From positions 189,796 through 253,795 of the forward strand of contig CAJMPW010000002.1 in NCBI GenBank assembly GCA_905215475.1: a DNA stretch of 64,000 nucleotides, in the 5' to 3' direction. The notes below the pieces were generated by a model. The model did no database searches. It was not told the origin of the DNA and saw only the letters and a list, made by a program, of their open reading frames with translations. Numbering within the stretch: position 1 is the stretch's first letter; every line of letters starts with the position of its first letter. Below, piece by piece: positions 18,765 through 26,675 of the stretch. Source of the stretch: CAG-103 sp905215475 (GTDB lineage Bacteria; Bacillota; Clostridia; Oscillospirales; Oscillospiraceae). The position numbers and the translations under genes are program-made.

Positions 18765-19355
18765 ATGGATTCCAACTTCTTTGCGCTCATTTCGCGTATG
18801 CGCTATATCGCGCGCTGGGGGCTGATGCGCAACGCCCTGCCCGAGAACATTCAGGAGCACAGCCACATGGTCGCGGTGCTCGCGCACGCGCTCGGCGTGA
18901 TCCGGCGCGACATCTTCCGCAAGCCGTGCGACGTCAACGCCCTTGCGACGGCGGCGCTGTATCACGACGCGTCCGAGATCCTCACGGGCGACCTGCCGAC
19001 ACCGATTAAGTATCACAACGCGGAGATCATGTCGGCCTACCACGCGGTGGAGGATCTGGCCGTGCAGAAGCTGCTCGGTATGCTGCCGCCGGAGCTGCGC
19101 GCGACCTATGCCGATGTGCTCAGCGAGGACAAGGACGGCGACATTTACCCGCTCGTGAAGGCGGCCGACAAGCTCTCGGCCTACATCAAGTGCATTGAGG
19201 AGCGCAAGGCCGGCAACAACGAGTTTCTCTCCGCCGAGGCGCAGACACGCGCGGCGCTCGATGCCTCTCCCCTGCCGGAGGTGCAGTATTTTCTGCAGCA
19301 TTTCATCCCCGCGTTCGAGCGCGATCTTGACGAGCTCGGCGCGATCGGTCAATAA
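18765..19355 (+). CDS. yfbR: 5'-deoxynucleotidase, YfbR family (HD domain)
   Basis: The enzyme removes phosphate from deoxyribonucleoside 5'-monophosphates, in E. coli chiefly feeding dUMP and salvage pools. The 196-residue protein has the HD-domain metal ligands H34 (EHSH), H67-D68 (YHDAS) and D135 (AADKLSAY), as in YfbR. The GDLPTPIKY segment that follows the HD pair is diagnostic of this subfamily. GAGGGGAG precedes the ATG. The next gene is 12 bases downstream, so it leads a short operon. Confidence 0.9.
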   Translation: MDSNFFALISRMRYIARWGLMRNALPENIQEHSHMVAVLAHALGVIRRDIFRKPCDVNALATAALYHDASEILTGDLPTPIKYHNAEIMSAYHAVEDLAVQKLLGMLPPELRATYADVLSEDKDGDIYPLVKAADKLSAYIKCIEERKAGNNEFLSAEAQTRAALDASPLPEVQYFLQHFIPAFERDLDELGAIGQ

Positions 19356-19367
19356 GGAGGAACACTT

Positions 19368-19637
19368 ATGCGTGCAATCGTAACCGTGATCGGAAAAGAC
19401 CGCGTCGGCATCATCGCCGATGTGACCGCCCTGCTGGCGCAGTACGGCGTGAACGTGCTGGACATCAGCCAGACGGTGCTGCAGGAATATTTCACGATGA
19501 TCATGCTCGTGGACGCGTCACAGTGCACCGTCCCGTTTGCAGACCTCGCCCGTGCGCTTGACGAGGCCGGAACGCAGCGCGGCCTGCAGATCCGCGCCCA
19601 GCGCGAGGACATCTTCAACGCCATGCACCGCATCTGA
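19368..19637 (+). CDS. ACT domain protein (UPF0237)
   Basis: This 89-residue protein is a single ACT domain with the opening VTVIGKDRVGIIADVTALLA typical of UPF0237. ACT domains bind amino acids, and the ligand of this family is not established. It is almost always next to a UPF0210 gene, as here, with 12 bases between them. AAGGAGG precedes the ATG. Confidence 0.92.
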   Translation: MRAIVTVIGKDRVGIIADVTALLAQYGVNVLDISQTVLQEYFTMIMLVDASQCTVPFADLARALDEAGTQRGLQIRAQREDIFNAMHRI

Positions 19638-19649
19638 GAGGATACAGCC

Positions 19650-21008
19650 ATGATCAACCGCAGTGAAATTTTGCAGACGATCGCCATGATCGACCAGCAG
19701 CATCTCGACATCCGCACCATCACGATGGGCATCTCCCTGCTCGACTGCGCGGACACGGACATCGCGCGCAGCTGCACGAAGGTGTACGACAAGATCTGCC
19801 GTCTCGCGGGGCGGCTCGTGCGCACGGGCGAGGATATCGAGGCCGAGTTCGGCATCCCGATCGTGAATAAGCGCGTGTCCGTCACGCCCATCTCGCTCGT
19901 CGCGGCGGGCTCGGGCGCGCAGTCCTATGTGCCGTATGCGCAGGCGCTCGACCGCGCCGCGCATGAGATCGGCGTCAACTTCCTCGGCGGCTTTTCCGCG
20001 CTCGTGCAAAAGGGCATGACGGACTCTGACCGCGTGCTCATCGCCTCCATCCCGGAGGCGCTGGCCGGGACGGAGCTGGTGTGCGCGAGCGTGAACGTCG
20101 GCTCGACGCGCGCAGGCATCAACATGGACGCCGTGGCCGAGATGGGGCGCACCGTCAAGCGCGCCGCCGCGCTCACCGCCGCGCAGGGCGGCATGGCCTG
20201 CGCCAAGCTCGTCGTCTTTGCCAACGCCGTGGAGGATAACCCCTTCATGGCGGGCGCGTTTCACGGCGTGGGCGAGCCGGAGTGCGAGGTGCACGTCGGC
20301 GTGTCCGGTCCGGGCGTCGTGCAGCACGCGCTCGAGAGCGTGCACGGCCAGCCGTTCGACGTCGTGGCCGAGACGGTGAAAAAGACGGCCTTTCGCATCA
20401 CGCGCATGGGTCAGCTCGTGGCGCAGGAGGCATCCGCGCGGCTGGGCGTGCCGTTCGGCATCGTGGACCTGTCGCTCGCACCGACGCCCGCCGTCGGTGA
20501 CAGCGTGGCCGCCGTGCTCGAGGAAATGGGGCTGGAATCCGTCGGTGCACCCGGCACGACGGCGGCGCTCGCGCTGCTCAACGACGCAGTGAAAAAGGGC
20601 GGCGTCATGGCCTCGTCCCACGTCGGCGGGCTCTCGGGCGCGTTCATCCCCGTGTCGGAGGACGCCGGCATGATCGCCGCGGCCGAGGCCGGGCGCCTGA
20701 CGATCGAGAAGCTCGAGGCGATGACGTGCGTGTGCTCGGTCGGTCTGGACATGATCGCCGTGCCCGGCGACACCACGGCCGAGACCATCTCCGCCATCAT
20801 CGCCGACGAGGCCGCCATCGGCATGGTCAACAACAAGACCACCGCCGTGCGCATCATCCCCGCGCCCGGCAAGCACGTGGGCGACACGGTGGCGTTCGGC
20901 GGGCTGCTCGGCAGCGCACCGGTCATGCCGGTCAACCGCTGCAGCGCGGCCGAGTTCATCGCCCGCGGCGGGCGCATCCCCGCCCCGCTGCACAGCCTGA
21001 AAAACTGA
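19650..21008 (+). CDS. UPF0210 (DUF711, PFL family) protein
   Basis: This 452-residue cytoplasmic protein belongs to the UPF0210/DUF711 family, structurally related to the pyruvate-formate-lyase-like fold. No catalytic role is known. The conserved glycine-rich stretches are seen, for example GFSALVQKG near residue 113 and VNVGSTRAGINMDAV near 150. The constant pairing with a UPF0237 ACT protein suggests an amino-acid-controlled function. GAGAGGA precedes the ATG. Confidence 0.9.
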   Translation: MINRSEILQTIAMIDQQHLDIRTITMGISLLDCADTDIARSCTKVYDKICRLAGRLVRTGEDIEAEFGIPIVNKRVSVTPISLVAAGSGAQSYVPYAQALDRAAHEIGVNFLGGFSALVQKGMTDSDRVLIASIPEALAGTELVCASVNVGSTRAGINMDAVAEMGRTVKRAAALTAAQGGMACAKLVVFANAVEDNPFMAGAFHGVGEPECEVHVGVSGPGVVQHALESVHGQPFDVVAETVKKTAFRITRMGQLVAQEASARLGVPFGIVDLSLAPTPAVGDSVAAVLEEMGLESVGAPGTTAALALLNDAVKKGGVMASSHVGGLSGAFIPVSEDAGMIAAAEAGRLTIEKLEAMTCVCSVGLDMIAVPGDTTAETISAIIADEAAIGMVNNKTTAVRIIPAPGKHVGDTVAFGGLLGSAPVMPVNRCSAAEFIARGGRIPAPLHSLKN

Positions 21009-21022
21009 GAGGAGAAGAAGCC

Positions 21023-21229
21023 TTGACACAGGAAAAGATGGATCGCATCAGCGAGCTGACGCGCATCGCGCGCGAGCGTGAGCTCACGCCCGACGAGCAG
21101 GCCGAGCGCAAGGCGCTGCGCGAGGAATACATCGCCGACTGGCGGCGCAGCACGATCGACGTGCTCGAAAACACGTACATCGACCACGGCGACGGCCGCA
21201 TCACAAAGCTGCCGAAAAAGCGCACCTGA
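21023..21229 (+). CDS. UPF0291 (DUF896) small protein
   Basis: This 68-residue protein resembles Bacillus YnzC: an INELA-like SELTRIARERELTPDEQAER opening followed by LREEYI and a DVLENTYI segment. YnzC is a two-helix protein of unknown role linked to the SOS region in Bacillus. The start is TTG at 21023, chosen because GAGAGGAG lies ten bases upstream and the family needs about eight residues before the helix. The ATG at 21038 would be too close to any site. Confidence 0.8.
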   Translation: MTQEKMDRISELTRIARERELTPDEQAERKALREEYIADWRRSTIDVLENTYIDHGDGRITKLPKKRT

Positions 21230-21240
21230 GCGGTGCGTGC

Positions 21241-21283
21241 GACAAGTGCGGCACTTCGTCCCTTGACAAGTGCGGCAGTTCGT
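21241..21283 (+). repeat. Tandem 19-bp repeat overlapping the cysE promoter
   Basis: GACAAGTGCGGCACTTCGT at 21241-21259 recurs at 21265-21283 with one change, at a 24-base period. The second copy starts inside the -35 box. The first contains the palindrome AAGTGCGGCACTT. It could be an operator. Confidence 0.7.
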
Positions 21284-21291
21284 GTTATACA
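21263..21291 (+). promoter_or_regulatory. Promoter of the cysE leader
   Basis: A perfect TTGACA (21263-21268), 17 bases, TATACA (21286-21291), about 50 bases before the leader peptide start. Confidence 0.8.
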
Positions 21292-21339
21292 AGATATCAG
21301 AGCCCCCCATCAGGGGCATTACCGGAAGGAGCCTGAGCA

Positions 21340-21432
21340 ATGCGTCTTTGCAGCTACAGCAGCATCCCGGCCGCGGTCTGTCCGACGGCCTGTTGTTGTC
21401 GTGCGCAAAACTGCGTCGCTTTCTGCCGGTAG
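21340..21432 (+). CDS. Cysteine-rich leader peptide upstream of cysE
   Basis: The short frame codes for 30 residues, seven of them cysteine (codons 4, 14, 18, 19, 20, 25, 29), including three consecutive TGT codons at 21391-21399. AAGGAG lies at 21326-21331, eight bases before the ATG. It sits between a strong promoter and a terminator upstream of serine acetyltransferase. Its 3' codons overlap the segment that can pair with the terminator's 5' arm. This is the layout of an amino-acid attenuation leader: a ribosome stalled on cysteine codons would report lack of Cys-tRNA. The role is inferred from position and composition. Confidence 0.8.
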   Translation: MRLCSYSSIPAAVCPTACCCRAQNCVAFCR

Positions 21433-21494
21433 CATTACGGCCGCGGGATCGCGCCCGTATGGTATCCACACGGTTTTTACGCAGGAAGCAGCGC
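21413..21494 (+). promoter_or_regulatory. Antiterminator helix of the cysE attenuator
   Basis: GCGTCGCTTTCTGC (21413-21426, within leader codons 25-29) can pair with GCAGGAAGCAGCGC (21481-21494). This gives 13 of 14 pairs, two of them G-U. The second strand includes the whole 5' arm of the terminator, so the two structures exclude each other. A ribosome stalled at codons 18-20 leaves 21413-21426 free, while one finishing at 21430-21432 covers it. Confidence 0.75.
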
Positions 21495-21511
21495 GCTTCC
21501 TGCGTTTTTTT
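21480..21511 (+). terminator. Attenuator terminator before cysE
   Basis: A 10-bp stem (CGCAGGAAGC and complement), five-base loop and seven T, ending 49 bases before the cysE start. Confidence 0.9.
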
Positions 21512-21560
21512 GTTTGCTGCCTGTGGAAAAAAAGTAGATTTGAAAAGGAGAGTGCCCATC

Positions 21561-22460
21561 ATGACGCAAAAAAGTCTGCTGCACGCCGTCGCCGCGCAGA
21601 TCGCCAACGGCTACGAGACCGCCGAGGTGCCTATGTACAGCGAGCACCTGCGTATGCCCGACCGCAAGGTCATCATCAAGATCATCGAGAACCTGCAAAA
21701 GGTGTTCTTCCCGGCGTATTTCGCGGGCGGCACAGTGTCGCACGTCTCGGCCGAGACGTTTGCGGAGTTCCTGCTCGGCGAGATCTATACCGACCTGCGC
21801 GAGCAGGTGCATCTGGCCTTTTCCAACACGATCGCGGACGAGAGCGAGCTGCGCGAGCGCACAAACGCCGTCTGCGACCGCTTCCTGTGCCGCCTGCCGC
21901 AGATCCAGGCCGTCCTCATGAAGGACGTGGCCGCAAACTTCGACGGCGATCCCGCCGCCGGCAGCAAGGAGGAGGTCATCTTCTCCTACCCCGGTCTGTA
22001 CGCCATCTTCGTCTACCGCGTCGCGCACGAGCTCTATGAGAGCGGCGTGCCGCTCATCCCGCGCATCATGAGCGAATACGCCCACGGCGCGACCGGCATC
22101 GACATCAACCCCGGCGCAAAGATCGGCGAATACTTCTTCATCGACCACGGCACGGGCATCGTCGTCGGCGAGACGACGGTCATCGGCGACCACGTCAAGC
22201 TCTATCAGGGCGTGACGCTCGGTGCGCTCAGCCCGCGCCACGGTCACGCCGTGACCGGCAAACGCCACCCGACCGTCGGCGACAACGCCACGATCTACTC
22301 CGGCGCGTCCATCCTCGGCGGCAAGACCGTCATCGGCGCAAACTCCGTCATCGGCGGCAACTCGTTCATCACCGAGTCCATCGCCCCGAACACGAAGGCC
22401 AGCACCGAGACTCCGCGCATGATCTTCCGCGTCGCAAAGCCGCAGCCCGGCGGCGAATAA
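21561..22460 (+). CDS. cysE: Serine O-acetyltransferase
   Basis: CysE makes O-acetylserine from serine and acetyl-CoA, the committed step of cysteine synthesis. The 299-residue protein has an N-terminal helical region, then left-handed beta-helix hexapeptide repeats from about residue 185. Active-site segments DIDINPGAKIG and DHGTGIVVGET are followed by the GVTLGALSPRHGH loop. This longer form is typical of anaerobic Firmicutes. AAAGGAG precedes the ATG at 21561. A promoter, a cysteine-rich leader peptide and a terminator lie upstream, so control by transcription attenuation is likely. Confidence 0.95.
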   Translation: MTQKSLLHAVAAQIANGYETAEVPMYSEHLRMPDRKVIIKIIENLQKVFFPAYFAGGTVSHVSAETFAEFLLGEIYTDLREQVHLAFSNTIADESELRERTNAVCDRFLCRLPQIQAVLMKDVAANFDGDPAAGSKEEVIFSYPGLYAIFVYRVAHELYESGVPLIPRIMSEYAHGATGIDINPGAKIGEYFFIDHGTGIVVGETTVIGDHVKLYQGVTLGALSPRHGHAVTGKRHPTVGDNATIYSGASILGGKTVIGANSVIGGNSFITESIAPNTKASTETPRMIFRVAKPQPGGE

Positions 22461-22483
22461 GCCCCGCTGACAAAAACCTCGCA

Positions 22484-22581
22484 GCCTTTGCGCCTGCGGG
22501 CGCAAAGAAAGTCCGATCCTTTTCTCCGGCGATATGTGCGCCGAAGAAAATACTTCCCGGCCTGCAAACGTGCGCGCCGTC
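22484..22581 (+). repeat. Interspersed two-hairpin repeat, copy 1
   Basis: The block folds into two hairpins around AAAGAAAGTCC and ends in GGCCTGCAAACGTGCGCGCC. From 22515 it matches 34950-35016 at 57 of 67 bases. It lies between cysE and its downstream terminator. Confidence 0.75.
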
Positions 22582-22628
22582 AAGCCGCAAGCCCCTTTAT
22601 CAAAAAGCATCCCTTTTTGACAGCCTCA

Positions 22629-22664
22629 AAAAACACCGCAGACCGGTTGGTCTGCGGTGTTTTC
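22629..22664 (+). terminator. Bidirectional terminator between cysE and the small membrane gene
   Basis: A 13-bp stem (AACACCGCAGACC and complement) has A-rich bases before it and TTTT after it, suiting both converging operons. Confidence 0.85.
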
Positions 22665-22681
22665 GGTTTGGTTTAGCGCGC

Positions 22682-22861
22682 TCACAAAATGCCGATGCCG
22701 ATGCTCAGCACCGCGCCGGCGAGCATGATGCCGATACCGGCCAGACACAGCACCACCACGACGGCGGTGCGCATCTGCCGGCGCGAGGCGATCGCCCCGA
22801 CGGTGAGACCGAGCCCCATCAGCATGGACACCGCGAGCACGAGCCACGCCCCGCCCTTCAT
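22682..22861 (-). CDS. 59-residue two-helix membrane protein coupled to psuG
   Basis: The small frame starts at the ATG overlapping the psuG stop codon (ATGA) and codes for 59 residues. Two hydrophobic helices (about residues 4-22 and 33-56) are joined by a short basic loop, IASRRQMRT. No family is recognised. Overlap with psuG and the terminator right after it support a real gene. The role is unknown; a membrane factor tied to nucleoside use is a guess from position only. Confidence 0.65.
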   Translation of the reverse strand: MKGGAWLVLAVSMLMGLGLTVGAIASRRQMRTAVVVVLCLAGIGIMLAGAVLSIGIGIL

Positions 22862-23775
22862 TTGCAGAGGGCGACGGCGGTCTTTGCCGCGACGCGGGCA
22901 TTGTTGAGCACGAGCTGGATGTTGCTCTCAAGGCTGTCGCCGCCGGTGAGCTCCGCCACGCGCGCGAGCAAAAACGGCGTGGTCTCCTTGCCGTGGATGC
23001 CCTGTGCATGGCTCTCGGCGAGCGCCTGATCGATGGCCTTGTCGATGACGGTCTTGTCCATGGCGTACTGCTCCGGGATGGGGTTTGTGACGAGCATGCC
23101 GGTCTTGAGACCGAGGTCACGCTGCGCCTGGAAAATAGCAGCCAGATCCTCCGGCGTGTCGACGCGCGCGTCGACGCCGAGCCCGCTCTCGCGGGTGTAG
23201 AACGCAGGCAGCTCGTCCGTGCCGTAGCCGAGCACGGGCACGCCCTTCGTCTCGAGATACTCCAGCGTCAGACCGAGGTCGAGAATGGCCTTCGCGCCCG
23301 CGCACACGACCATGACCGGCGTCTGCGCCAGCTCCTCAAGGTCGGCGGAGATGTCCATGGTCGTCTCGGCGCCGCGATGCACGCCGCCGATGCCGCCGGT
23401 GGCAAAGACGGAGATGCCCGCCATGTCGGCGATCATCATCGTCGTGGTGACGGTGGTCGCACCGTCCATGCCGCGCGCGCAGATGACCGGCAGGTCGCGG
23501 CGCGAGACCTTGGCGACGCCGCGCCCGGTCTTGCCGAGGTAGGTGATCTCCTCCTTGGACAGGCCCGCCTTCAGGCGGCCGCCGAGGATGGCGATAGTGG
23601 CGGGCACTGCGCCGTTGTCGCGCAGGGTCTGCTCAACGAGCAGCGCCGTCTCCACATTTTTCGGATAGGGCATTCCGTGCGAGATGATCGTGCTCTCGAG
23701 CGCGACGACCGGGCGGCCGTCCGCAAGCGCCTGCTGCACCTCGGGTGCGATGTCCAGATATTTGTTCAGATTCAT
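22858..23775 (-). CDS. psuG: Pseudouridine-5'-phosphate glycosidase
   Basis: PsuG splits pseudouridine 5'-phosphate into uracil and ribose 5-phosphate, reclaiming the C-glycoside from RNA turnover. The 305-residue protein has the family's opening ALESTIISHGMPYPKN (residues 29-44), the ATTVTTTMMIA segment near 106 and FATGGIGGVHRG near 125. NPIPEQYAMD near 234 also fits. The usual kinase partner PsuK is not adjacent. AAGGAGG precedes the ATG and a good promoter lies 43 bases upstream. Confidence 0.95.
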   Translation of the reverse strand: MNLNKYLDIAPEVQQALADGRPVVALESTIISHGMPYPKNVETALLVEQTLRDNGAVPATIAILGGRLKAGLSKEEITYLGKTGRGVAKVSRRDLPVICARGMDGATTVTTTMMIADMAGISVFATGGIGGVHRGAETTMDISADLEELAQTPVMVVCAGAKAILDLGLTLEYLETKGVPVLGYGTDELPAFYTRESGLGVDARVDTPEDLAAIFQAQRDLGLKTGMLVTNPIPEQYAMDKTVIDKAIDQALAESHAQGIHGKETTPFLLARVAELTGGDSLESNIQLVLNNARVAAKTAVALCK

Positions 23776-23817
23776 ATCAAAAGCCTCCTTGTTGACTCTT
23801 CGGATCGGTTCGCCTTT

Positions 23818-23845
23818 ATTGTAAAAGCTTTTCCGGAATTGTCAA
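23818..23845 (-). promoter_or_regulatory. Promoter of psuG
   Basis: On the minus strand TTGACA (23840-23845), 16 bases, TACAAT (23818-23823). Confidence 0.75.
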
Positions 23846-23879
23846 GCACGAGCTCGCGGCGCAGCCCGCGCAAACTGCG

Positions 23880-23909
23880 CAAAAAGGAGACCGCCGAAGC
23901 GGTCTCCTC
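23880..23909 (-). terminator. Terminator of the surface 5'-nucleotidase
   Basis: On the minus strand a 9-bp stem (GGAGACCGC and complement) with a TTCG tetraloop is followed by TTTTT. Confidence 0.9.
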
Positions 23910-23934
23910 ATAGACATTGCGCACAAAGACCCGG

Positions 23935-26427
23935 TCAGGCTGCCATCGGCGTCGGTTCCGGCGTCGGAACCGGCGTCTCGGGCTCGCCCGGCTGGCTGGG
24001 CATTGCCGCCGTGAGCTGCTCGAGCGCGAAGCTCAGATCCGTCCTGTAGAGGGTGCAGAACACCTGCGCGAGCTCTGCACGGGTAAGCCCTGCGTCCGGT
24101 CTGAAGCAGCCGTTATTATCGCCGACCATGAGTCTGCTGATGCGGCAGACGGCGACCGCCTCACGCGCCCAGGAGGCGATCTGATCGCCGTCCTTGAAGG
24201 TGCCGAGGGCGAGCTTGATGTCGTCCTCGGTGAGGATGGAGCTATCGCCGAAGAGCATGCCGTAGATCATGACGGCCAGCTCCTGACGGCTGATGACGTT
24301 ATCGGGGCGGAACGTGTTGTCGTCATAGCCCGTGGTCACGCCGTGGTTATAACCCCAGATGACGGCATTGGCATACCATGCGTCCGGCGCGATATCGGTC
24401 AGCGGGCAGGTCAAGCCTTCCACGCTCGGCTTGTCCGCGAACGCATAGAGCACCTGCACGACCATGGCGCGGGTCGTCACGGTGTCGGGGGCAAACCGGT
24501 TGCCGCCCATGCCGACCATCAGCTCGGACGCCTGTGCGAAGTCGACGGCGGACTTATACCAGCCGCTCTTGGCATCGGCAAACGTGTTGCCGACGATCTC
24601 CAGACCGGCGACCGCGTCATGCAGCTCGGCGCACAGCGCCACGCGCTCAGCCTCGGTCTTGGCAGCGGCCAGCTTGGTCTCGACAGCGGCATAGGCCTTG
24701 TAGCTCTCAGCCGTGTAGGAAGCCTCGCCCATGACCAGGCTCTGCACATCGGCGATCGCCGGGCCGACGCCCTGATCGACCACGATGCGTCCGGCGGGCT
24801 CGGCGTAGGCCTCACCGATCACGCCCTTGAGCTCCTTCGTGATGTATTCCATGACCACTTCGTCCAGCGGCAGGCCGGTGTCGAACTGGCTGGTGGCTGC
24901 GGCAAACGCGTGGTACGTGTCGCCGCCGCCGGCTGCGAAGTTGTTCGTGACGACGGCATAGGTGGCCTCGGGGTCAAAGTCCTTGCCGTTGATCGAGCCG
25001 ATGCTCACGCGGTTGATGGTCTTCGGTCCGTAGTACGTAGAGCCCGGATAAGGCTCGGCATTCGCGTCGTACTTCTCATACGTCGTGACCTTGAACTGCA
25101 TACCCGCCACCTGCGGGAAGCCGCCGAGGGACTTCGGCGTGCAGAATGTGCTGGCCTCGAGCGCCTCAAGCAGCTCCGCGCCCTTCACGTAGACCACAGC
25201 GAGCGTGTTGCCGAACGGCAGCACGGTGTTGATGTTCTTCTTCGTGACGTCGCCCACGCCGATGCTCGCGCGGATGCCGCCGCCATTGGTGAGGGCGACC
25301 ACATTTTCCGCCGGAACGGTGAGCTCCGTATCCTTCAAGACCTTCCAGAGCATGGCGTCCGTGATCAGGTCGCCGAGGTTGGTCTCGGAGTCACGGTTGC
25401 CGTCGGGCGCCTTCGTGCCGTTGAGCGCCACCTCGCTCACGGCGAACTTCTCGCCGTAGGACTTGTCGATGGGCTCCATGATGGCCTTGGCGGCCGCAGC
25501 GACGGTCTTGTCGCGCCCTTTGTAATCATAGACGGTGACGTCCTTTTTATCGACCGTCTCCTTGTGCCAGATCTTTTCGAGCTTGTTGCTCTCGATCTTC
25601 TTCGTGGCGTTGTCGATGACGATGACGCCGATGTTGGCAAAGGCCGTGCCGGTCGACTGGATGGGCTCACCGTTCAGGCCTTTGGTCATGACGGAGTGCG
25701 AGTGGCCGTCGATGATGAAGTCGATGCCCTGCACGTTCTTGGCCAGATCATAAGAGGTATAGGGCTTGGAGCTGTCGTCCACACCCAGATGCGCGAGGCA
25801 GACGATGATATCAGCACCCTGCTTCTTGAGATCCGCGACCTGCGCCGCCGCGCAGTCATAGAGCTCCTTGCCGTCCGCTCCGGCGAGGAACTTCAGCCCC
25901 TGAATGAGCTTTGGGTTGGCCTTGGTCTGTGCCTCGGGGGTCTCGAGACCGAAGAAGCCGATCTTCACGCCGCCCTTTTCGATGATGGTGTTGGCGTCAA
26001 AGATGGTCTTGCCGTCGGCACCGAGCACGTCGGCACACAGGACATGGAACTTGGCAGCCTTCATGTTCTCCATCAGCTGCGCATAGCCGTAGTCAAACTC
26101 ATGGTTGCCGAGCGTGGCAACGTCGTAGCCGGCCGCATTCATCATGGTCACCGCGTCCGCGCCCTTGTTGACGCTGACATAGACGGTGCCCTGACTGTAG
26201 TCGCCGGCATCGGCAAGAATGACTTCCGCGCCCTGCGCTTCATAGTCCGCCTTCATGGCTGCCATGGCCGCATACAGATCGATCGCACCGTGCACGTCGT
26301 TCGAGTGCAGGATGACGGTCTTTCCGTCCAGCGGCTTTGCTGCCTCGGCCGCAAATGCCGTGCAGCTCAGGCTCAGCACCAGGCAAAGCACCAGCAGCAG
26401 CGAAAGCAATTTCTTCATGTGCTTCAT
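23935..26427 (-). CDS. Secreted 5'-nucleotidase / 2',3'-cyclic phosphodiesterase with S-layer homology domains
   Basis: This 830-residue exported protein starts with a signal peptide (about residues 1-27, KKLLSLLLVLCLVLSLSCTAFA). The calcineurin-like domain has SNDVHG near 43 and LGNHEFDYG near 107. The 5'-nucleotidase C-terminal domain carries NGGGIRASIG near 388. About 200 residues with three S-layer homology repeats (for example GYDDNTFRPDNVISRQE) and a proline-rich tail finish it. It would remove phosphate from extracellular nucleotides while held on the wall. It has its own promoter and terminator. GGAGG precedes the ATG. Confidence 0.9.
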   Translation of the reverse strand: MKHMKKLLSLLLVLCLVLSLSCTAFAAEAAKPLDGKTVILHSNDVHGAIDLYAAMAAMKADYEAQGAEVILADAGDYSQGTVYVSVNKGADAVTMMNAAGYDVATLGNHEFDYGYAQLMENMKAAKFHVLCADVLGADGKTIFDANTIIEKGGVKIGFFGLETPEAQTKANPKLIQGLKFLAGADGKELYDCAAAQVADLKKQGADIIVCLAHLGVDDSSKPYTSYDLAKNVQGIDFIIDGHSHSVMTKGLNGEPIQSTGTAFANIGVIVIDNATKKIESNKLEKIWHKETVDKKDVTVYDYKGRDKTVAAAAKAIMEPIDKSYGEKFAVSEVALNGTKAPDGNRDSETNLGDLITDAMLWKVLKDTELTVPAENVVALTNGGGIRASIGVGDVTKKNINTVLPFGNTLAVVYVKGAELLEALEASTFCTPKSLGGFPQVAGMQFKVTTYEKYDANAEPYPGSTYYGPKTINRVSIGSINGKDFDPEATYAVVTNNFAAGGGDTYHAFAAATSQFDTGLPLDEVVMEYITKELKGVIGEAYAEPAGRIVVDQGVGPAIADVQSLVMGEASYTAESYKAYAAVETKLAAAKTEAERVALCAELHDAVAGLEIVGNTFADAKSGWYKSAVDFAQASELMVGMGGNRFAPDTVTTRAMVVQVLYAFADKPSVEGLTCPLTDIAPDAWYANAVIWGYNHGVTTGYDDNTFRPDNVISRQELAVMIYGMLFGDSSILTEDDIKLALGTFKDGDQIASWAREAVAVCRISRLMVGDNNGCFRPDAGLTRAELAQVFCTLYRTDLSFALEQLTAAMPSQPGEPETPVPTPEPTPMAA

Positions 26428-26468
26428 GTGATATCCTCCGTTTCATATTTTGGGGTATCGCTCCTTTG

Positions 26469-26477
26469 ATTATAGCA
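26469..26477 (-). promoter_or_regulatory. Extended -10 promoter of the surface 5'-nucleotidase
   Basis: On the minus strand TGCTATAAT forms an extended -10 box; no clear -35 box is seen. Confidence 0.55.
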
Positions 26478-26611
26478 TCGAATGATAAAAAACGGGACGG
26501 TTTGTGCGCAAAAAACACGGCAAATCCCCGGGGCATTTTGACCAAATTTACCAGACATTTTTAGTCCTTTCGTCAAATAACCGCTGTTCGGCTCGTTTTC
26601 GCCTTTCTCCA

Positions 26612-26641
26612 TTTACAATCCCGCCGTCCGTGTGATAAACT
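26612..26641 (+). promoter_or_regulatory. Promoter of thyA-folA
   Basis: TTTACA (26612-26617), 18 bases, TAAACT (26636-26641). Confidence 0.5.
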
Positions 26642-26675
26642 GTAGTGTCATTGTTTTTTTGAAAGGAGCCAAATC

